From an uncultured Bacteroidales bacterium (GTDB taxonomy: Bacteria > Bacteroidota > Bacteroidia > Bacteroidales > UBA932), in assembly GCA_946055165.1 (NCBI GenBank), contig CAMGFA010000004.1:1-64000 (forward strand): a stretch of DNA of 64,000 bases, read 5' to 3'. The translations under genes were made by a program, and so were the position numbers. Of this stretch, positions 8,915-17,983 are shown piece after piece; the stretch's first letter is position 1; every line of letters begins with the position of its first letter. Under the pieces are notes generated by a model. That model saw only the letters and a list, made by a program, of their open reading frames with translations, ran no database searches and was not told where the DNA came from.

Positions 8915-10848
8915 TGAAACATTTTTCTTTGCCTAAAGACGGCGGTCTCATCGAAGAAGGCCTGCCAAAAGACATTCTGCACGGACAGGAGCATATTTAC
9001 ACGGAAATCTGCGAGAATCCTTTCATTGCAAGCCGTCTTGTTTGTGAAGAGATAATAGCTCAGATCAAGGCTTTCGAGGTATCGAAGCCCGGCAAGCTTT
9101 TCAAACTGGGCCTTTCCACCGGTTCCACACCGGTTTCGCTCTACAAGGATTTGCGCAAAGCCTGTGCAGAGGGCAGGATTTCCTTCAGAAATGTGAGAAT
9201 CAGCTCAATTGATGAGTACTATCCTCTCAGCCAGGACGCTCATCAGAGCCGCAACTACATTCTCCATTCCGAACTTATCGACCATATTGACGTACGGCCG
9301 GAGAACGTTGTTCTTCCCGACGGTACAGTTCCGCTTTCAGGTATCTCAGAGTATTGCACCACCCTTGAGGAGCAGTTGCATAATCTCGACCTGCTCGTAA
9401 TAGGCGTGGGCGAAGGTGGCCAGGTGGGCTTCAACGAGAACGGATCGTCCCGCCAGAGCCGCTGCCGTCTGGTGCACCTGCCTTACAAGTCCCGAAAGCG
9501 CCAGGCCAATTATTTCGGCGGAAATGTGGCCGATACCCCTTCCCAGGCCATTACAATGGGTATTGCCACCATGCTCAGCGCCTCCAAGGTCATCCTCATG
9601 GCCTGGGGCGAAGACAAGTCCGATGTTGTAAAGCGTGTGGTTGAGGGCAGCATCAGCCCCGACTGTCCGGCCAGTTTCTTCCAGTTGCACGACAACTGCA
9701 AGTTCTATGTCGATGAGAACTCCGGCTGCCAGCTGACCCGTATTGTGGCACCTTGGTGCATAGGCCCATGCGAGTGGACTCCGAAGTTCCGCCGCAAGGC
9801 CGTTGTATGGCTGTGCCAGAGGGTGGGCAAGCCTATTCTCAAGCTCTCCTATCAGGACTATCTGCAGAACTCCCTGAGTGGCCTGATCGAAGCCTGCGGC
9901 TCCTATGACAAAATCAATATCGAGGTCTTCAATGACCTCCAGCATACCATCACGGGCTGGCCGGGAGGAAAGCCGAATGCCGACGATTCCACCCGTCCCG
10001 TACCATCTTCGCCAAATCCAAAGACTGTGCTCATCTTCTCGCCTCATCCCGACGACGATGTGATTTCTATGGGCGGTACCTTCATCCGTCTTGCCCATCA
10101 GGGACACAATGTGCACGTGGCTTATCAGACTTCCGGCAACGTGGCCGTTCACGACGATGTTGTGCTTCAGCATATGGACGCAGCCAGGGAGCTCGGTTTC
10201 GGCGACCGATTCGACGAGGTGAAAGCTCTGGTGGCATCCAAAGTCCCGGGCGAGGCCGAGCCGCGCGAACTGCTCAACATCAAGGCAGCCATCCGCCGCA
10301 GCGAAGCCAAAGGCGCCTGCCGCAGTTTCGGGCTCGACGACATAAACAACGTCCACTTCCTCAACCTTCCGTTCTACGAGAGCGGCGGTATAAAGAAGCT
10401 CCCTCGCTCCCAGGCCGATGTTGACATAATCAAGGATCTTCTCTGCAAGCTCAAGCCCCAGATGGTCTTCATGGCCGGAGATCTGGCCGATCCTCACGGA
10501 ACACACCGTGTATGTACCGAGTGTGCACTCGAGGCTCTTGACCAGCTGCGCGAGCAGGGTGTGGAATGGATAAAGGATTGTCACGTATGGCTTTACCGCG
10601 GCGCCTGGATGGAATGGGACCTCGGCAGTGTGGATATGGCCGTGCCGCTTTCTCCGGACGAGGTTGTGGAGAAACGCCACGCCATCTACCGCCATCTTTC
10701 CCAGAAGGACATAGTGCCGTTCCCGGGAGAAGACAGCCGTGAGTTCTGGCAGAGGGCCGAGGAGCGAACAGAGAATACTGCACGCCAGTATGACCTTCTC
10801 GGAATGGCCGAATACCAGGCAATGGAGGTCTTCCTCAAACTCTGGTAG
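8914..10848 (+). CDS. NagB-like domain fused to PIG-L/LmbE deacetylase
   Basis: 644 residues. Residues about 40-290 form a second NagB/RpiA-type domain (GLSTGSTPVSLYKDL, ISSIDEYYPLS), but the catalytic signature is GVGEGGQVGFNENGS where active deaminases have GEDGHIAFNEPGS: the Asp and His are replaced by Gly and Gln. Residues about 365-560 form a PIG-L type zinc deacetylase with SPHPDDDVISMGG and the distal DPHGTHR. Members of this architecture are annotated as glucosamine-6-phosphate deaminase in Bacteroidales. Here the N-terminal half is more likely a sugar-phosphate-binding or regulatory domain, and the deacetylase half the active one (inference). It is coupled to nagB upstream; the HAD gene starts 2 bases downstream. 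Confidence 0.88.
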   Translation: MKHFSLPKDGGLIEEGLPKDILHGQEHIYTEICENPFIASRLVCEEIIAQIKAFEVSKPGKLFKLGLSTGSTPVSLYKDLRKACAEGRISFRNVRISSIDEYYPLSQDAHQSRNYILHSELIDHIDVRPENVVLPDGTVPLSGISEYCTTLEEQLHNLDLLVIGVGEGGQVGFNENGSSRQSRCRLVHLPYKSRKRQANYFGGNVADTPSQAITMGIATMLSASKVILMAWGEDKSDVVKRVVEGSISPDCPASFFQLHDNCKFYVDENSGCQLTRIVAPWCIGPCEWTPKFRRKAVVWLCQRVGKPILKLSYQDYLQNSLSGLIEACGSYDKINIEVFNDLQHTITGWPGGKPNADDSTRPVPSSPNPKTVLIFSPHPDDDVISMGGTFIRLAHQGHNVHVAYQTSGNVAVHDDVVLQHMDAARELGFGDRFDEVKALVASKVPGEAEPRELLNIKAAIRRSEAKGACRSFGLDDINNVHFLNLPFYESGGIKKLPRSQADVDIIKDLLCKLKPQMVFMAGDLADPHGTHRVCTECALEALDQLREQGVEWIKDCHVWLYRGAWMEWDLGSVDMAVPLSPDEVVEKRHAIYRHLSQKDIVPFPGEDSREFWQRAEERTENTARQYDLLGMAEYQAMEVFLKLW

Positions 10849-10850
10849 AG

Positions 10851-11678
10851 ATGACAGGCCCTTCACTTGGAAAAATCAAGCATGTTGCTCTGGATATGGA
10901 CGGTACCATATACCTGAGCAACACGCTTTTCCCTTTTACCCTGGATTTTCTGGCCGGCCTGGAGAAACTGGGAATAAGCTATTCTTTTCTCACCAACAAT
11001 CCCAGCAAATCTCTCGACGACTATATGGCCAAACTCCGCTCAATGGGCATACCTGCCACGAGGGAGCAGATGTACACAACCACCATCGCCACTATCGACT
11101 ACATAAGGGAGCATTTCCCATCGGCCAGAAGACTCTATCTTCTGGGCACTCCGTCGATGATTTCGCAGTTCGAGAAAGAGGGCTTCGAATCGATGAGCGA
11201 GGACGATGACAATGCCCCGGACCTTGTTGTGGCATCGTTCGATATGAGCCTCTGCTACAAGCGCCTGTGCCGCGCAGCCTGGTGGATTTCGAAGGGTCTG
11301 CCATATCTTGCAACCAATCCCGACAGGGTCTGCCCAACGGACCAGAAGACCGTTTTGGTGGATTGCGGCTCCATCTGTGCCTGCATTGAAAGTGCTACCG
11401 GCCGCAAGCCGGACCACACTCTCGGCAAGCCCGATGCCTCAATGCTGGAGGGTATCTGCCACAGACTCGGACTCAAAGCAGAGCAGATTGCAATGGTGGG
11501 CGACCGCCTTTACACCGACATAGCCCTTGCCCACAATGCAGGTGCTCTGGGTGTCCTGGTACTCAGCGGCGAAAGCACTCCGGCCGATGTCGAAGCCTGT
11601 CCCGAGGCTTCCCGACCTCATCTGGTGGTGGAGAATATCGCAGACTTGGGCCGACTGCTGGCAGAAAGCAGAAAATAA
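10851..11678 (+). CDS. HAD-IIA family sugar-phosphate phosphatase (NagD-like)
   Basis: 275 residues. HAD motifs in order: ALDMDGTIYLSN (nucleophile Asp and acid/base Asp), FLTNNPS (motif II with a C2a-type cap following), LGKPDASML (Lys) and MVGDRLYTDIALA (motif IV). The family dephosphorylates small phosphorylated sugars and nucleotides; NagD of enterics is also linked to amino-sugar genes. Two bases separate it from the NagB-like/PIG-L gene, and aroC follows after 13 bases, so it is part of the same run. Specific substrate not deducible. Confidence 0.88.
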   Translation: MTGPSLGKIKHVALDMDGTIYLSNTLFPFTLDFLAGLEKLGISYSFLTNNPSKSLDDYMAKLRSMGIPATREQMYTTTIATIDYIREHFPSARRLYLLGTPSMISQFEKEGFESMSEDDDNAPDLVVASFDMSLCYKRLCRAAWWISKGLPYLATNPDRVCPTDQKTVLVDCGSICACIESATGRKPDHTLGKPDASMLEGICHRLGLKAEQIAMVGDRLYTDIALAHNAGALGVLVLSGESTPADVEACPEASRPHLVVENIADLGRLLAESRK

Positions 11679-11691
11679 GTAAAATCAGCTG

Positions 11692-12660
11692 ATGAACAGT
11701 TTCGGAAAAAATATCAGAGTCAGTATTTTCGGTGCCTCTCACGGACAGCTAGTGGGGCTTCTGCTCGACGGTTTCCCGGCAGGGATTGCCGTATCGGAAG
11801 AAGACTTTGCGGCAGATATCGCACGCCGTGCCCCTCACGGGGCTTTTACTACTGCCCGTCACGAGGATGACATTCCCCATATCGTGAGCGGGGTTTACGA
11901 AGGCCACAGCACCGGGGCTCCGATAGGCATACTCTTCTACAACAAAGACCAGCATTCTTCCGATTACGAGGCTTTCCGCAATACGCCCCGTCCTGGAACT
12001 GCAGATTATACTGCTGCAATCAAATACGGCGGTTTTGCCGATATGCGCGGCAGCGGGCCATTCTCCGGCCGCCTGACTTTGCCTCTGGTTGCAGCCGGGG
12101 TATTGGCGAAGAAACTTCTGCCAAAGGGCCTGAGCATCAAAGCCTCCATCTGCGAATTGGGCGGAGAGTCCGATTCTTCCCGCTGGAAAGCTTTGCTTGA
12201 GCAGGTATCGGCCGAGGGGGATTCTCTTGGCGCCGTGCTTTCCTGCAGTATAGAAGGCCTTCCGGCTGGTCTGGGCGAGCCTTTCTGGGACAGCTGCGAA
12301 AGTCTGCTTTCCCATGCCATTTTTTCCATCCCCGGAGTCAGGGGAGTGGAGTTCGGCGACGGTTTTGCAGCAGCAGCCATGCGCGGCTCCCGGCACAATG
12401 ATCCCATAGGAGCTGACGGACCCGAAAAGAACGGGGCAGGCGGAATAAACGGAGGCATAAGCAACGGCGCTCCCTTGTTCCTGCGGGTTGCTTTCAAACC
12501 TACCTCATCCATTGCTGCAAAGCAGCAGAGCTATGATTTCGCAGCCCATGCTCCTCGTGAAATCACTGTGGGCGGAAGGCACGATGTATGCTTTGCCCTG
12601 CGATGCCCTGTGATAGTGGAGGCGGCTTGTGCAGTGGTTATTGCTGATTTGCTGAAATAA
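11692..12660 (+). CDS. aroC: Chorismate synthase, short type with unusual residues
   Basis: 322 residues, about 30-40 shorter than the common form, like the short type of some anaerobes. It converts EPSP to chorismate, the last shikimate step, using reduced FMN. Family marks: FGASHGQLVGLLLDG (first catalytic His kept), HIVSGVYEGHSTGAPIG, and the C-terminal GGINGGISNGAPLFLRVAF. Oddities: the usual RPGHAD motif reads RPGTADYTAAIKYGG, so the second conserved His is Thr, and GGGHFSGR reads GSGPFSGR. The gene may be functional, altered or decaying; aroB and aroDA elsewhere in the window suggest the pathway is otherwise present. It is last in the nag-like run. Confidence 0.88.
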   Translation: MNSFGKNIRVSIFGASHGQLVGLLLDGFPAGIAVSEEDFAADIARRAPHGAFTTARHEDDIPHIVSGVYEGHSTGAPIGILFYNKDQHSSDYEAFRNTPRPGTADYTAAIKYGGFADMRGSGPFSGRLTLPLVAAGVLAKKLLPKGLSIKASICELGGESDSSRWKALLEQVSAEGDSLGAVLSCSIEGLPAGLGEPFWDSCESLLSHAIFSIPGVRGVEFGDGFAAAAMRGSRHNDPIGADGPEKNGAGGINGGISNGAPLFLRVAFKPTSSIAAKQQSYDFAAHAPREITVGGRHDVCFALRCPVIVEAACAVVIADLLK

Positions 12661-12662
12661 TT

Positions 12663-12692
12663 TTGTGGATTGGAGTTTTTTCCATACCTTTG
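12663..12692 (+). promoter_or_regulatory. Bacteroides-type promoter of tRNA-Leu
   Basis: TTG at 12663-12665, exactly 19 bases, then TACCTTTG at 12685-12692. This fits the Bacteroides sigma-ABfr consensus TTG-N19-TAnnTTTG fully. The tRNA begins 31 bases after the box, so the tRNA is transcribed separately from aroC. Confidence 0.8.
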
Positions 12693-12723
12693 TAACCCTT
12701 TTCAAAGAAAGGAGTCTGCAATT

Positions 12724-12811
12724 GCCCGAATGGCGGAATTGGTAGACGCGCTGGACTCAAAATCCAGTGTCCCTTAAAGACGTGCCGGTTCGAGCCCGGC
12801 TTTGGGCACCA
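12724..12811 (+). tRNA. tRNA-Leu (anticodon CAA)
   Basis: The acceptor stem pairs GCCCGAA with TTTGGGC (one G-T pair), followed by discriminator A and an encoded CCA. The anticodon arm is CTGGA-CTCAAAA-TCCAG, anticodon CAA, reading UUG. The long variable arm (class II) and the T arm with GGTTCGAGCC confirm a leucine tRNA. 88 bases including CCA. Confidence 0.97.
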
Positions 12812-12812
12812 G

Positions 12813-12843
12813 AGACTGACCTTCACGGTCGGTCTTTTTTTTA
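12813..12843 (+). terminator. Rho-independent terminator after tRNA-Leu
   Basis: A 9-bp stem AGACTGACC / GGTCGGTCT (one T-G pair) with loop TTCAC, followed at once by a run of T. It closes the tRNA transcript and lies just before the convergent end of recN. Confidence 0.85.
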
Positions 12844-12852
12844 TTTTATGGA

Positions 12853-14487
12853 TTACTGCTCCAACAGGGATTTGGCGTTGGCAAGCGATTCAGCGGTAAT
12901 GCTCTCGCCGCTGAGCATACGGGCAATTTCCTGAATCCGGGCTTCGGAATCGAGCCTGCTTATGCTGGAAACCGTGCGCCCGTTGCGCTCGAATTTGCTT
13001 ACAAGGAAATGAGCCTGGCCTCTTGCTGCAACCTGAGGCAGATGGGTTATGGCGAATACCTGCATGTAGGCCCCCATATCGCATATCATCTTGCCCATCT
13101 TGTGGGCCACGCTTCCGGAAACGCCTGTGTCTATTTCGTCGAAAATCATGGTAGGCATGTTCCGGTATCGTGCCATCAATTCCTTTATGCAGAGCATAAT
13201 ACGCGACATTTCACCGCCCGATGCACATTTGGCCAGCTCCACACAGGAGCCTGAGTTGGAAGAGAATTTGTAGCAGACCTTGTCATAGCCGTTTTCCGAA
13301 CTCTCTCCTTTTGAAATTTCAACTTCGAAGCGGGCCTTGTCCAGTTCCAGGTTCCTTATTCTTGCCTCCAGAGTACGTGCAAGCTCCGGAGCTGCGGCAG
13401 CTCTGGCCTTATGCAGCTCTTCTGCGAGTTTGCCGTATGTGTCTTTTGCCTGCAGGCAGCGTTTTTCAAGCTCATCTATGCTGAATTCGAGATTGTCGCC
13501 CCGGGCCAGCGCATCGGTATATTGCTGAAGGATTTCCAGCAGTTCTTCTTCGCTGTGGACATTGTGCTTGCGCTCAAGGGAATAGAGCAGCCCCAGACGT
13601 TCTTCCAGAGCATCGAGCCTCTCTTTGGAGACATCGAGCGAGGCATCGGCATTCTCGATTTCGCCCAAAATGTCGTCAATCTCTATTCTGGCCGATTCCA
13701 CCCTGCTCTCCAGCTCCTGCATTGCCGGCACAAAACGACCTGCCTTTTCCAGAGCGCGCTGGGCATCGCGCAATTGTTGGTGCAGATTCAGAAGCCCGCC
13801 CGCAATGGCGTACTGCTCCTTGATCTGTTCCGCATTGGCAAGACTCTTCTGCTCCAGTTCCAGTTCCTCTATTTCGCCCACTTTGATTTTGGCAGCGGAC
13901 AATTGCTCGTACTGGGCCTGATTGTAGTCCCTTTTCGCCTGCAGGTCCTGCAACTGCGCCTTCGCCTGCTCCAGTTCCTTTTCGAGGGAGCGGTATTCCG
14001 CCCATGCTCTGCGGCAGGAGGAGGCAATATCTTCGCAGCGTGCAAAGCTGTCAAGCAGCCCGAGCTGGAAGTCGCTGCGGGCAAGAAGCAGGTTCTGATG
14101 CTGGGAGTGGATGTCTATAAGAAGGGAGGAAAGTTCTCCCAAAAGCCCCACTGACACAGGGCAGTCGTTTATGAAACTGCGCGAGCGTCCTGAGGCGAAT
14201 ACTACACGTCTTATGATGATTTCCCGGTCGGGGCAGGGGATGTCCTCTTTTTCCAATATGTCCTCCAACTCCGGGGAAGAGTCGAAAACAGCCTCCACAA
14301 TGAGGCTGTCGGCTCCGCCGGAAATCACGGAGGCATCGGCTTTTGCTCCGGTAAGCAGGGACAAAGCTCCGAGCAGAATGCTCTTGCCGGCACCGGTCTG
14401 GCCCGTAATAATTATAAGACCCTGAGGAAACTGAACTTCCAAAGAGTCTATAAGTACATAATTCTCAACGTGTAGCGAGCGCAGCAT
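12853..14487 (-). CDS. recN: DNA repair protein RecN
   Basis: 544 residues, normal length. SMC-like ATPase of double-strand break repair. Walker A is ITGQTGAGKSILLG near residue 30; the ABC signature region is CASGGEMSRIMLC and Walker B is TMIFDEIDTGVSG. The middle (about 155-370) is a long coiled coil rich in Glu, Lys and Ala. It is the last gene of the miaB-trxB-bamD-rpoZ-recN operon and its ATG shares one base with the rpoZ stop codon. Confidence 0.96.
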   Translation of the reverse strand: MLRSLHVENYVLIDSLEVQFPQGLIIITGQTGAGKSILLGALSLLTGAKADASVISGGADSLIVEAVFDSSPELEDILEKEDIPCPDREIIIRRVVFASGRSRSFINDCPVSVGLLGELSSLLIDIHSQHQNLLLARSDFQLGLLDSFARCEDIASSCRRAWAEYRSLEKELEQAKAQLQDLQAKRDYNQAQYEQLSAAKIKVGEIEELELEQKSLANAEQIKEQYAIAGGLLNLHQQLRDAQRALEKAGRFVPAMQELESRVESARIEIDDILGEIENADASLDVSKERLDALEERLGLLYSLERKHNVHSEEELLEILQQYTDALARGDNLEFSIDELEKRCLQAKDTYGKLAEELHKARAAAAPELARTLEARIRNLELDKARFEVEISKGESSENGYDKVCYKFSSNSGSCVELAKCASGGEMSRIMLCIKELMARYRNMPTMIFDEIDTGVSGSVAHKMGKMICDMGAYMQVFAITHLPQVAARGQAHFLVSKFERNGRTVSSISRLDSEARIQEIARMLSGESITAESLANAKSLLEQ

Positions 14488-14816
14488 TATTTCTTCTCAA
14501 GATCGCTTGAGTGAGCCTTGCGGAAATAGAGCTCGTTGTTCTGGAATTCGGAGATGGCGATGAGATCCGGTTTCGGCTGGCGCTCATAGTATTTGGAGAT
14601 TTCTATCTGCTCCTTGTTCTCGAAAACCTCGTCCATATTGTCGCGTTCGTTCTTGAACTCCTCAAGCTTGCGGGTGATTTCTTTCTTTTCTGCAAGGGAA
14701 ATCTGGTTGGCCCTCTTGGAGAGGACTACAACTGTCTCGTAAAGATTTCCGGTCTCTTTCACCATGTCGCGTGTGTCGCGGGTGATAGTGTTTGTAGGTA
14801 CTTTCTTGATATCCAT
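14487..14816 (-). CDS. rpoZ: RNA polymerase omega subunit, Bacteroidota type
   Basis: 109 residues. The N-terminal part (KKVPTNTITRDTRDMVKETG, then YETVVVLSKRANQI) is the Rpb6/omega fold that helps assemble beta-prime; Bacteroidota versions carry a charged C-terminal extension (here ending DLIAISEFQNNELYFRKAHS). It lies between bamD (58 bases upstream) and recN (overlapping by one base), an arrangement common in this order. Confidence 0.85.
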   Translation of the reverse strand: MDIKKVPTNTITRDTRDMVKETGNLYETVVVLSKRANQISLAEKKEITRKLEEFKNERDNMDEVFENKEQIEISKYYERQPKPDLIAISEFQNNELYFRKAHSSDLEKK

Positions 14817-14874
14817 AATAAATTCTCTTTCTATATATTGTACGGACTTCGCATTGGCAGGAGTTTCAAAACTT

Positions 14875-15666
14875 TTATAACTTTTTCACTTTGGCGTAGA
14901 GTCCGTCAAGTTCCTTGCGATAGTGCGATTCCGGGAATTCTTCTATGAAGTTGAGGTAGTCGTCAATGAAGACCATATACCTTTCCTTCTGCTTCTGGGG
15001 TACGCTCAGATAGGCATATTTGTACGAGGACATTGCCGAATAATAGAGGATGTCTTCCCTGTAGATATTGTTCGCATCTTCCTTGAGCACGTTCTTCAGG
15101 GCCACTCTGGAGGCTTTGTAGTCCTCCATCTTGTAGTAGAGTTTGGCCGATTCGAAAGCCTTGCGGTCGAGCCTTTCTTCCAGATCTTCGAGCATGCGGT
15201 CGCAGATGGCGATGTTCGGAGAGTTGAGATGGCTGAGTTTGTACTCGTTGATTGCCGTTATGGCCTTGTATGTAGGGGTCTGGTCCAGTTCATAGCGAAG
15301 GGTTCCGCGATAGAGGCAGTCTATTCTCAGGAACTGTGCCGGCTCGTTGAAAGGGCTGGCAGGATAATTGGCTAAAAAATGCTCCAGGTTCGACTCCGCA
15401 CTGTAGTAGTCGCGCATATTGTAGTTGCTCAGAGCCCAGTAGAAGTTTACCGTATCGTCCTTCTCCGTGCCCTGGGTAAACATTGCCAGAGATTCGAAAA
15501 GCTGGGCGGCCTTGCTGTATTTGCCGCTGTTGAAATACTCGAATGCGGCATCGTACTTGGCCTGCACGTTGTTGCTCTGCAGGAGTTCCTCGTATTGGGA
15601 TTTGCATCCGGCGGCCAGAGCAAGGGCACAGGCCGCAAAAATCACAAAATTCTTATTCAACTTCAT
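14875..15666 (-). CDS. bamD: Outer membrane assembly lipoprotein BamD
   Basis: 263 residues. Signal peptide with lipobox ALAAGC (Cys21). The rest is helical TPR-like repeats (YDAAFEYFNSGKYSKAAQLF, SNYNMRDYYSAESNLEHFLA, then YRIDCLYRGT-type stretch), as in BamD/ComL, which with BamA folds outer membrane proteins. Length and repeat number fit. Its ATG overlaps the end of trxB by 4 bases (minus strand), so both are on one transcript. Confidence 0.92.
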   Translation of the reverse strand: MKLNKNFVIFAACALALAAGCKSQYEELLQSNNVQAKYDAAFEYFNSGKYSKAAQLFESLAMFTQGTEKDDTVNFYWALSNYNMRDYYSAESNLEHFLANYPASPFNEPAQFLRIDCLYRGTLRYELDQTPTYKAITAINEYKLSHLNSPNIAICDRMLEDLEERLDRKAFESAKLYYKMEDYKASRVALKNVLKEDANNIYREDILYYSAMSSYKYAYLSVPQKQKERYMVFIDDYLNFIEEFPESHYRKELDGLYAKVKKL

Positions 15667-16568
15667 TTCTTGAGATATTTTTCTGCTTCAAGTGCTGCGC
15701 GACAGCCGTCTGCCGCAGCCGTGATGGCCTGTCTGAAATCGGTGTTGCGAACATCTCCGGCAACGAAAACCCCGTCGGCCGCCGTCTTCACGCCATCGGC
15801 CACTATATAGCCCTGTGCATCGACTTCCAATTGGCCGCCGAGCCATTCCGTGTTGGGATGTCTTCCGATTGCAAGGAAAAAGCCGTCGATTTCCTTTTCA
15901 AAAATCTCGCCATTGCGCTCAAGACGTACGCCAGTGAGGCCGAGAACGTTTCCGAGAAGCTCCTTCGTCACTGTTTCGTAGAGGATTTCGATGTTTTCTG
16001 TCCTTTCCACACGCTCCTTGCTGGCCTGCGATGCGCGAAGATAGTTCTTGCGCACAATCATATATACTTTCTTTGCAATCGAACTCAGATACATTGCCTC
16101 TTCGCAGGCGCTGTCGCCTCCTCCCACAACTGCAACCGTCTTGCCTCTGTAGAAGAAGCCGTCGCAGGTGGCGCAGGCAGATACACCCTGTCCCTTGAAC
16201 TTCTGTTCACTCTCCAGTCCAAGGTAGCGGGCGCTTGCTCCAGTGGCAATGATCATTGTTTCCCAGCAAAGCTGCTCTCCGCTTCCGAGCTCTGCAGTGC
16301 GGGCCTTGAGGTCGCAGGACAAAACCTTGTCGCTCAGTATTTCCGTTCCCAGATTCTGTGCCTGGGCACGCATTTCCATCATCAGGCTCTGGGCATCCAC
16401 ACCTTTGGCGAAGCCAGGATAGTTCTCTATGAGAGTGGTGGTCATCAGCTGGCCGCCCGGTTCAGGACCTTCGACCACAACAGGGGAAAGAGCAGCGCGG
16501 CAGGCATAGATGGCCGCCGTATATGCTGCAGGGCCTCCGCCCACAATAAGACATTTGACTTGTTTCAT
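15663..16568 (-). CDS. trxB: Thioredoxin-disulfide reductase
   Basis: 301 residues. FAD- and NADPH-binding folds: LIVGGGPAAYTAAIYA at the N terminus and VAVVGGGDSACEEAMYL near residue 150, flanking the redox pair in SACATCDGFF (CxxC). The C-terminal FVAGDVRNTDFRQAITAA is typical of the family. It passes electrons from NADPH to thioredoxin. It overlaps miaB by 4 bases upstream and bamD by 4 bases downstream. Confidence 0.96.
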   Translation of the reverse strand: MKQVKCLIVGGGPAAYTAAIYACRAALSPVVVEGPEPGGQLMTTTLIENYPGFAKGVDAQSLMMEMRAQAQNLGTEILSDKVLSCDLKARTAELGSGEQLCWETMIIATGASARYLGLESEQKFKGQGVSACATCDGFFYRGKTVAVVGGGDSACEEAMYLSSIAKKVYMIVRKNYLRASQASKERVERTENIEILYETVTKELLGNVLGLTGVRLERNGEIFEKEIDGFFLAIGRHPNTEWLGGQLEVDAQGYIVADGVKTAADGVFVAGDVRNTDFRQAITAAADGCRAALEAEKYLKK

Positions 16569-17863
16569 ATCAATTCACATAATAAGGTGGCCTGGGAACA
16601 GTCCACAACTTTTACATTTACATAATCGCCGGCTTTGTGTGTTTCGTCCACCCACACGCACATTTTGTTGTTGCCGGCACGGCCGCATAGCTGCCCTCCC
16701 TTTTTGGACGGGCCCTCCACCAATACTTCGAATACCTTGCCCAAATCGGCTCTGTTGCTTTCCAGGGAAAGTCTGTTCTGAAGTGCAATGATTTCGTTCA
16801 GGCGCCTGGTCTTTACTTCAATAGGAACATCGTCGGGATATTTTTTAGCTGCAAGGGTGCCCGGACGCTCTGAGTAATAAAACATGAAGGCGGCATCGAA
16901 GCGCACTTCTTCGAAGAGGGAGAGAGTGAGCTGGTGGTCCTCTTCGGTTTCCGAGCAGAATCCTGCAATCACATCGGTGGAAATGGCACAGTCAGGCATA
17001 TATTCCCTAATCCTGGCCACTCTTTCAAGGTACCAGGCGCGGCTGTAGCGGCGTCGCATTTTCTCCAGAATCCTGTCCGAACCCGACTGCACAGGCAGGT
17101 GGATGTGGTGGCAGATATTTGGGTAGGAAGCCATTACTTTGAGTACCGAATCGGAAATGTCTTGAGGATTGGATGTGGAAAAACGCAGCCTGAGCTGGGG
17201 ACTAATCCGGGCCACCATTTCCAGAAGGCCGGCAAAATCCACATCGCCGAAGTGGTAGGAGTCCACGTTCTGGCCCAGCAGGGTGACTTCCCTGTAGCCT
17301 TTTTGAACGCATTCGCAGGCTTCGCGAACAATGCTGGAGCAATCGCGGCTGCGCTCCACCCCGCGGGTGTAAGGCACTACGCAGTAGGAACATACATTGT
17401 TGCATCCGCGCATTATGGAGATATAGGCAGAAACCCCGTTTTTGTCCAGACGCAGAGGGCTGATGTCGGCGTATGTCTCTTCCCGGGAGAGGATTACGTC
17501 AATCTGCGGATGTCCGTCGGCAGCTGCCTCCAAAAGCTGTGGAAGCCGCCTGTAGGCATCGGGCCCGGCAACAATATCCACTTTGCCACCGCTCAGAAGC
17601 TGCTCTTTCATCCTCTCGGCCATGCAGCCCAAAATTCCTATTATCACCGGCCTGGACTTGCGCTGGAGTACGAACTGCTCAATCCGGCCGAGGATGCGCT
17701 GCTCCGCGTTGTCGCGGATGGAACAGGTGTTGGCCATTATTATGTCTGCCCTGTCAATGTCCTCGCAGCGGTGATAACCCTCCTTTTCGAGAATGGAGAA
17801 AATCACCTCGGTGTCGGCCACATTCATCTGACAGCCATAGGTTTCTATATATACTTCCTTCAT
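16565..17863 (-). CDS. miaB: tRNA-2-methylthio-N6-dimethylallyladenosine synthase
   Basis: 432 residues when started at MKEVYIETYGCQMN. The ORF track extends 321 codons further upstream, but that part runs antisense through aroDA and is a shadow. The N-terminal domain has Cys in YGCQMN, NTCSIRDNAEQ and GILGCMAER (first 4Fe-4S cluster); the radical SAM motif is CNNVCSYCVVPYTRG (CxxxCxxC); the C terminus is a TRAM domain. It adds a methylthio group to A37 of tRNAs reading UNN codons. First gene of the operon; TATCTTTG on the minus strand (17884-17891) is a candidate -7 box. Confidence 0.96.
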   Translation of the reverse strand: MKEVYIETYGCQMNVADTEVIFSILEKEGYHRCEDIDRADIIMANTCSIRDNAEQRILGRIEQFVLQRKSRPVIIGILGCMAERMKEQLLSGGKVDIVAGPDAYRRLPQLLEAAADGHPQIDVILSREETYADISPLRLDKNGVSAYISIMRGCNNVCSYCVVPYTRGVERSRDCSSIVREACECVQKGYREVTLLGQNVDSYHFGDVDFAGLLEMVARISPQLRLRFSTSNPQDISDSVLKVMASYPNICHHIHLPVQSGSDRILEKMRRRYSRAWYLERVARIREYMPDCAISTDVIAGFCSETEEDHQLTLSLFEEVRFDAAFMFYYSERPGTLAAKKYPDDVPIEVKTRRLNEIIALQNRLSLESNRADLGKVFEVLVEGPSKKGGQLCGRAGNNKMCVWVDETHKAGDYVNVKVVDCSQATLLCELI

Positions 17864-17883
17864 AATTTCTACTCTAAATCCTT

Positions 17884-17911
17884 CAAAGATACTACAAATT
17901 TTGTATTTTTG
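17884..17911. promoter_or_regulatory. Divergent -7 boxes for miaB and aroDA
   Basis: On the minus strand TATCTTTG (17884-17891) lies 20 bases before the miaB ATG; on the plus strand TATTTTTG (17904-17911) lies 72 bases before the aroDA ATG. Both fit TAnnTTTG. Neither has a TTG at exactly the -33 distance, so the call rests on the -7 element and on position. Confidence 0.5.
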
Positions 17912-17983
17912 CGGCCTAATAGGCAACGAAAGTTGTGCGGATGGCATTTTTGCTTCTGCCGCTTTTGAAAAAACAGTTGAAAT

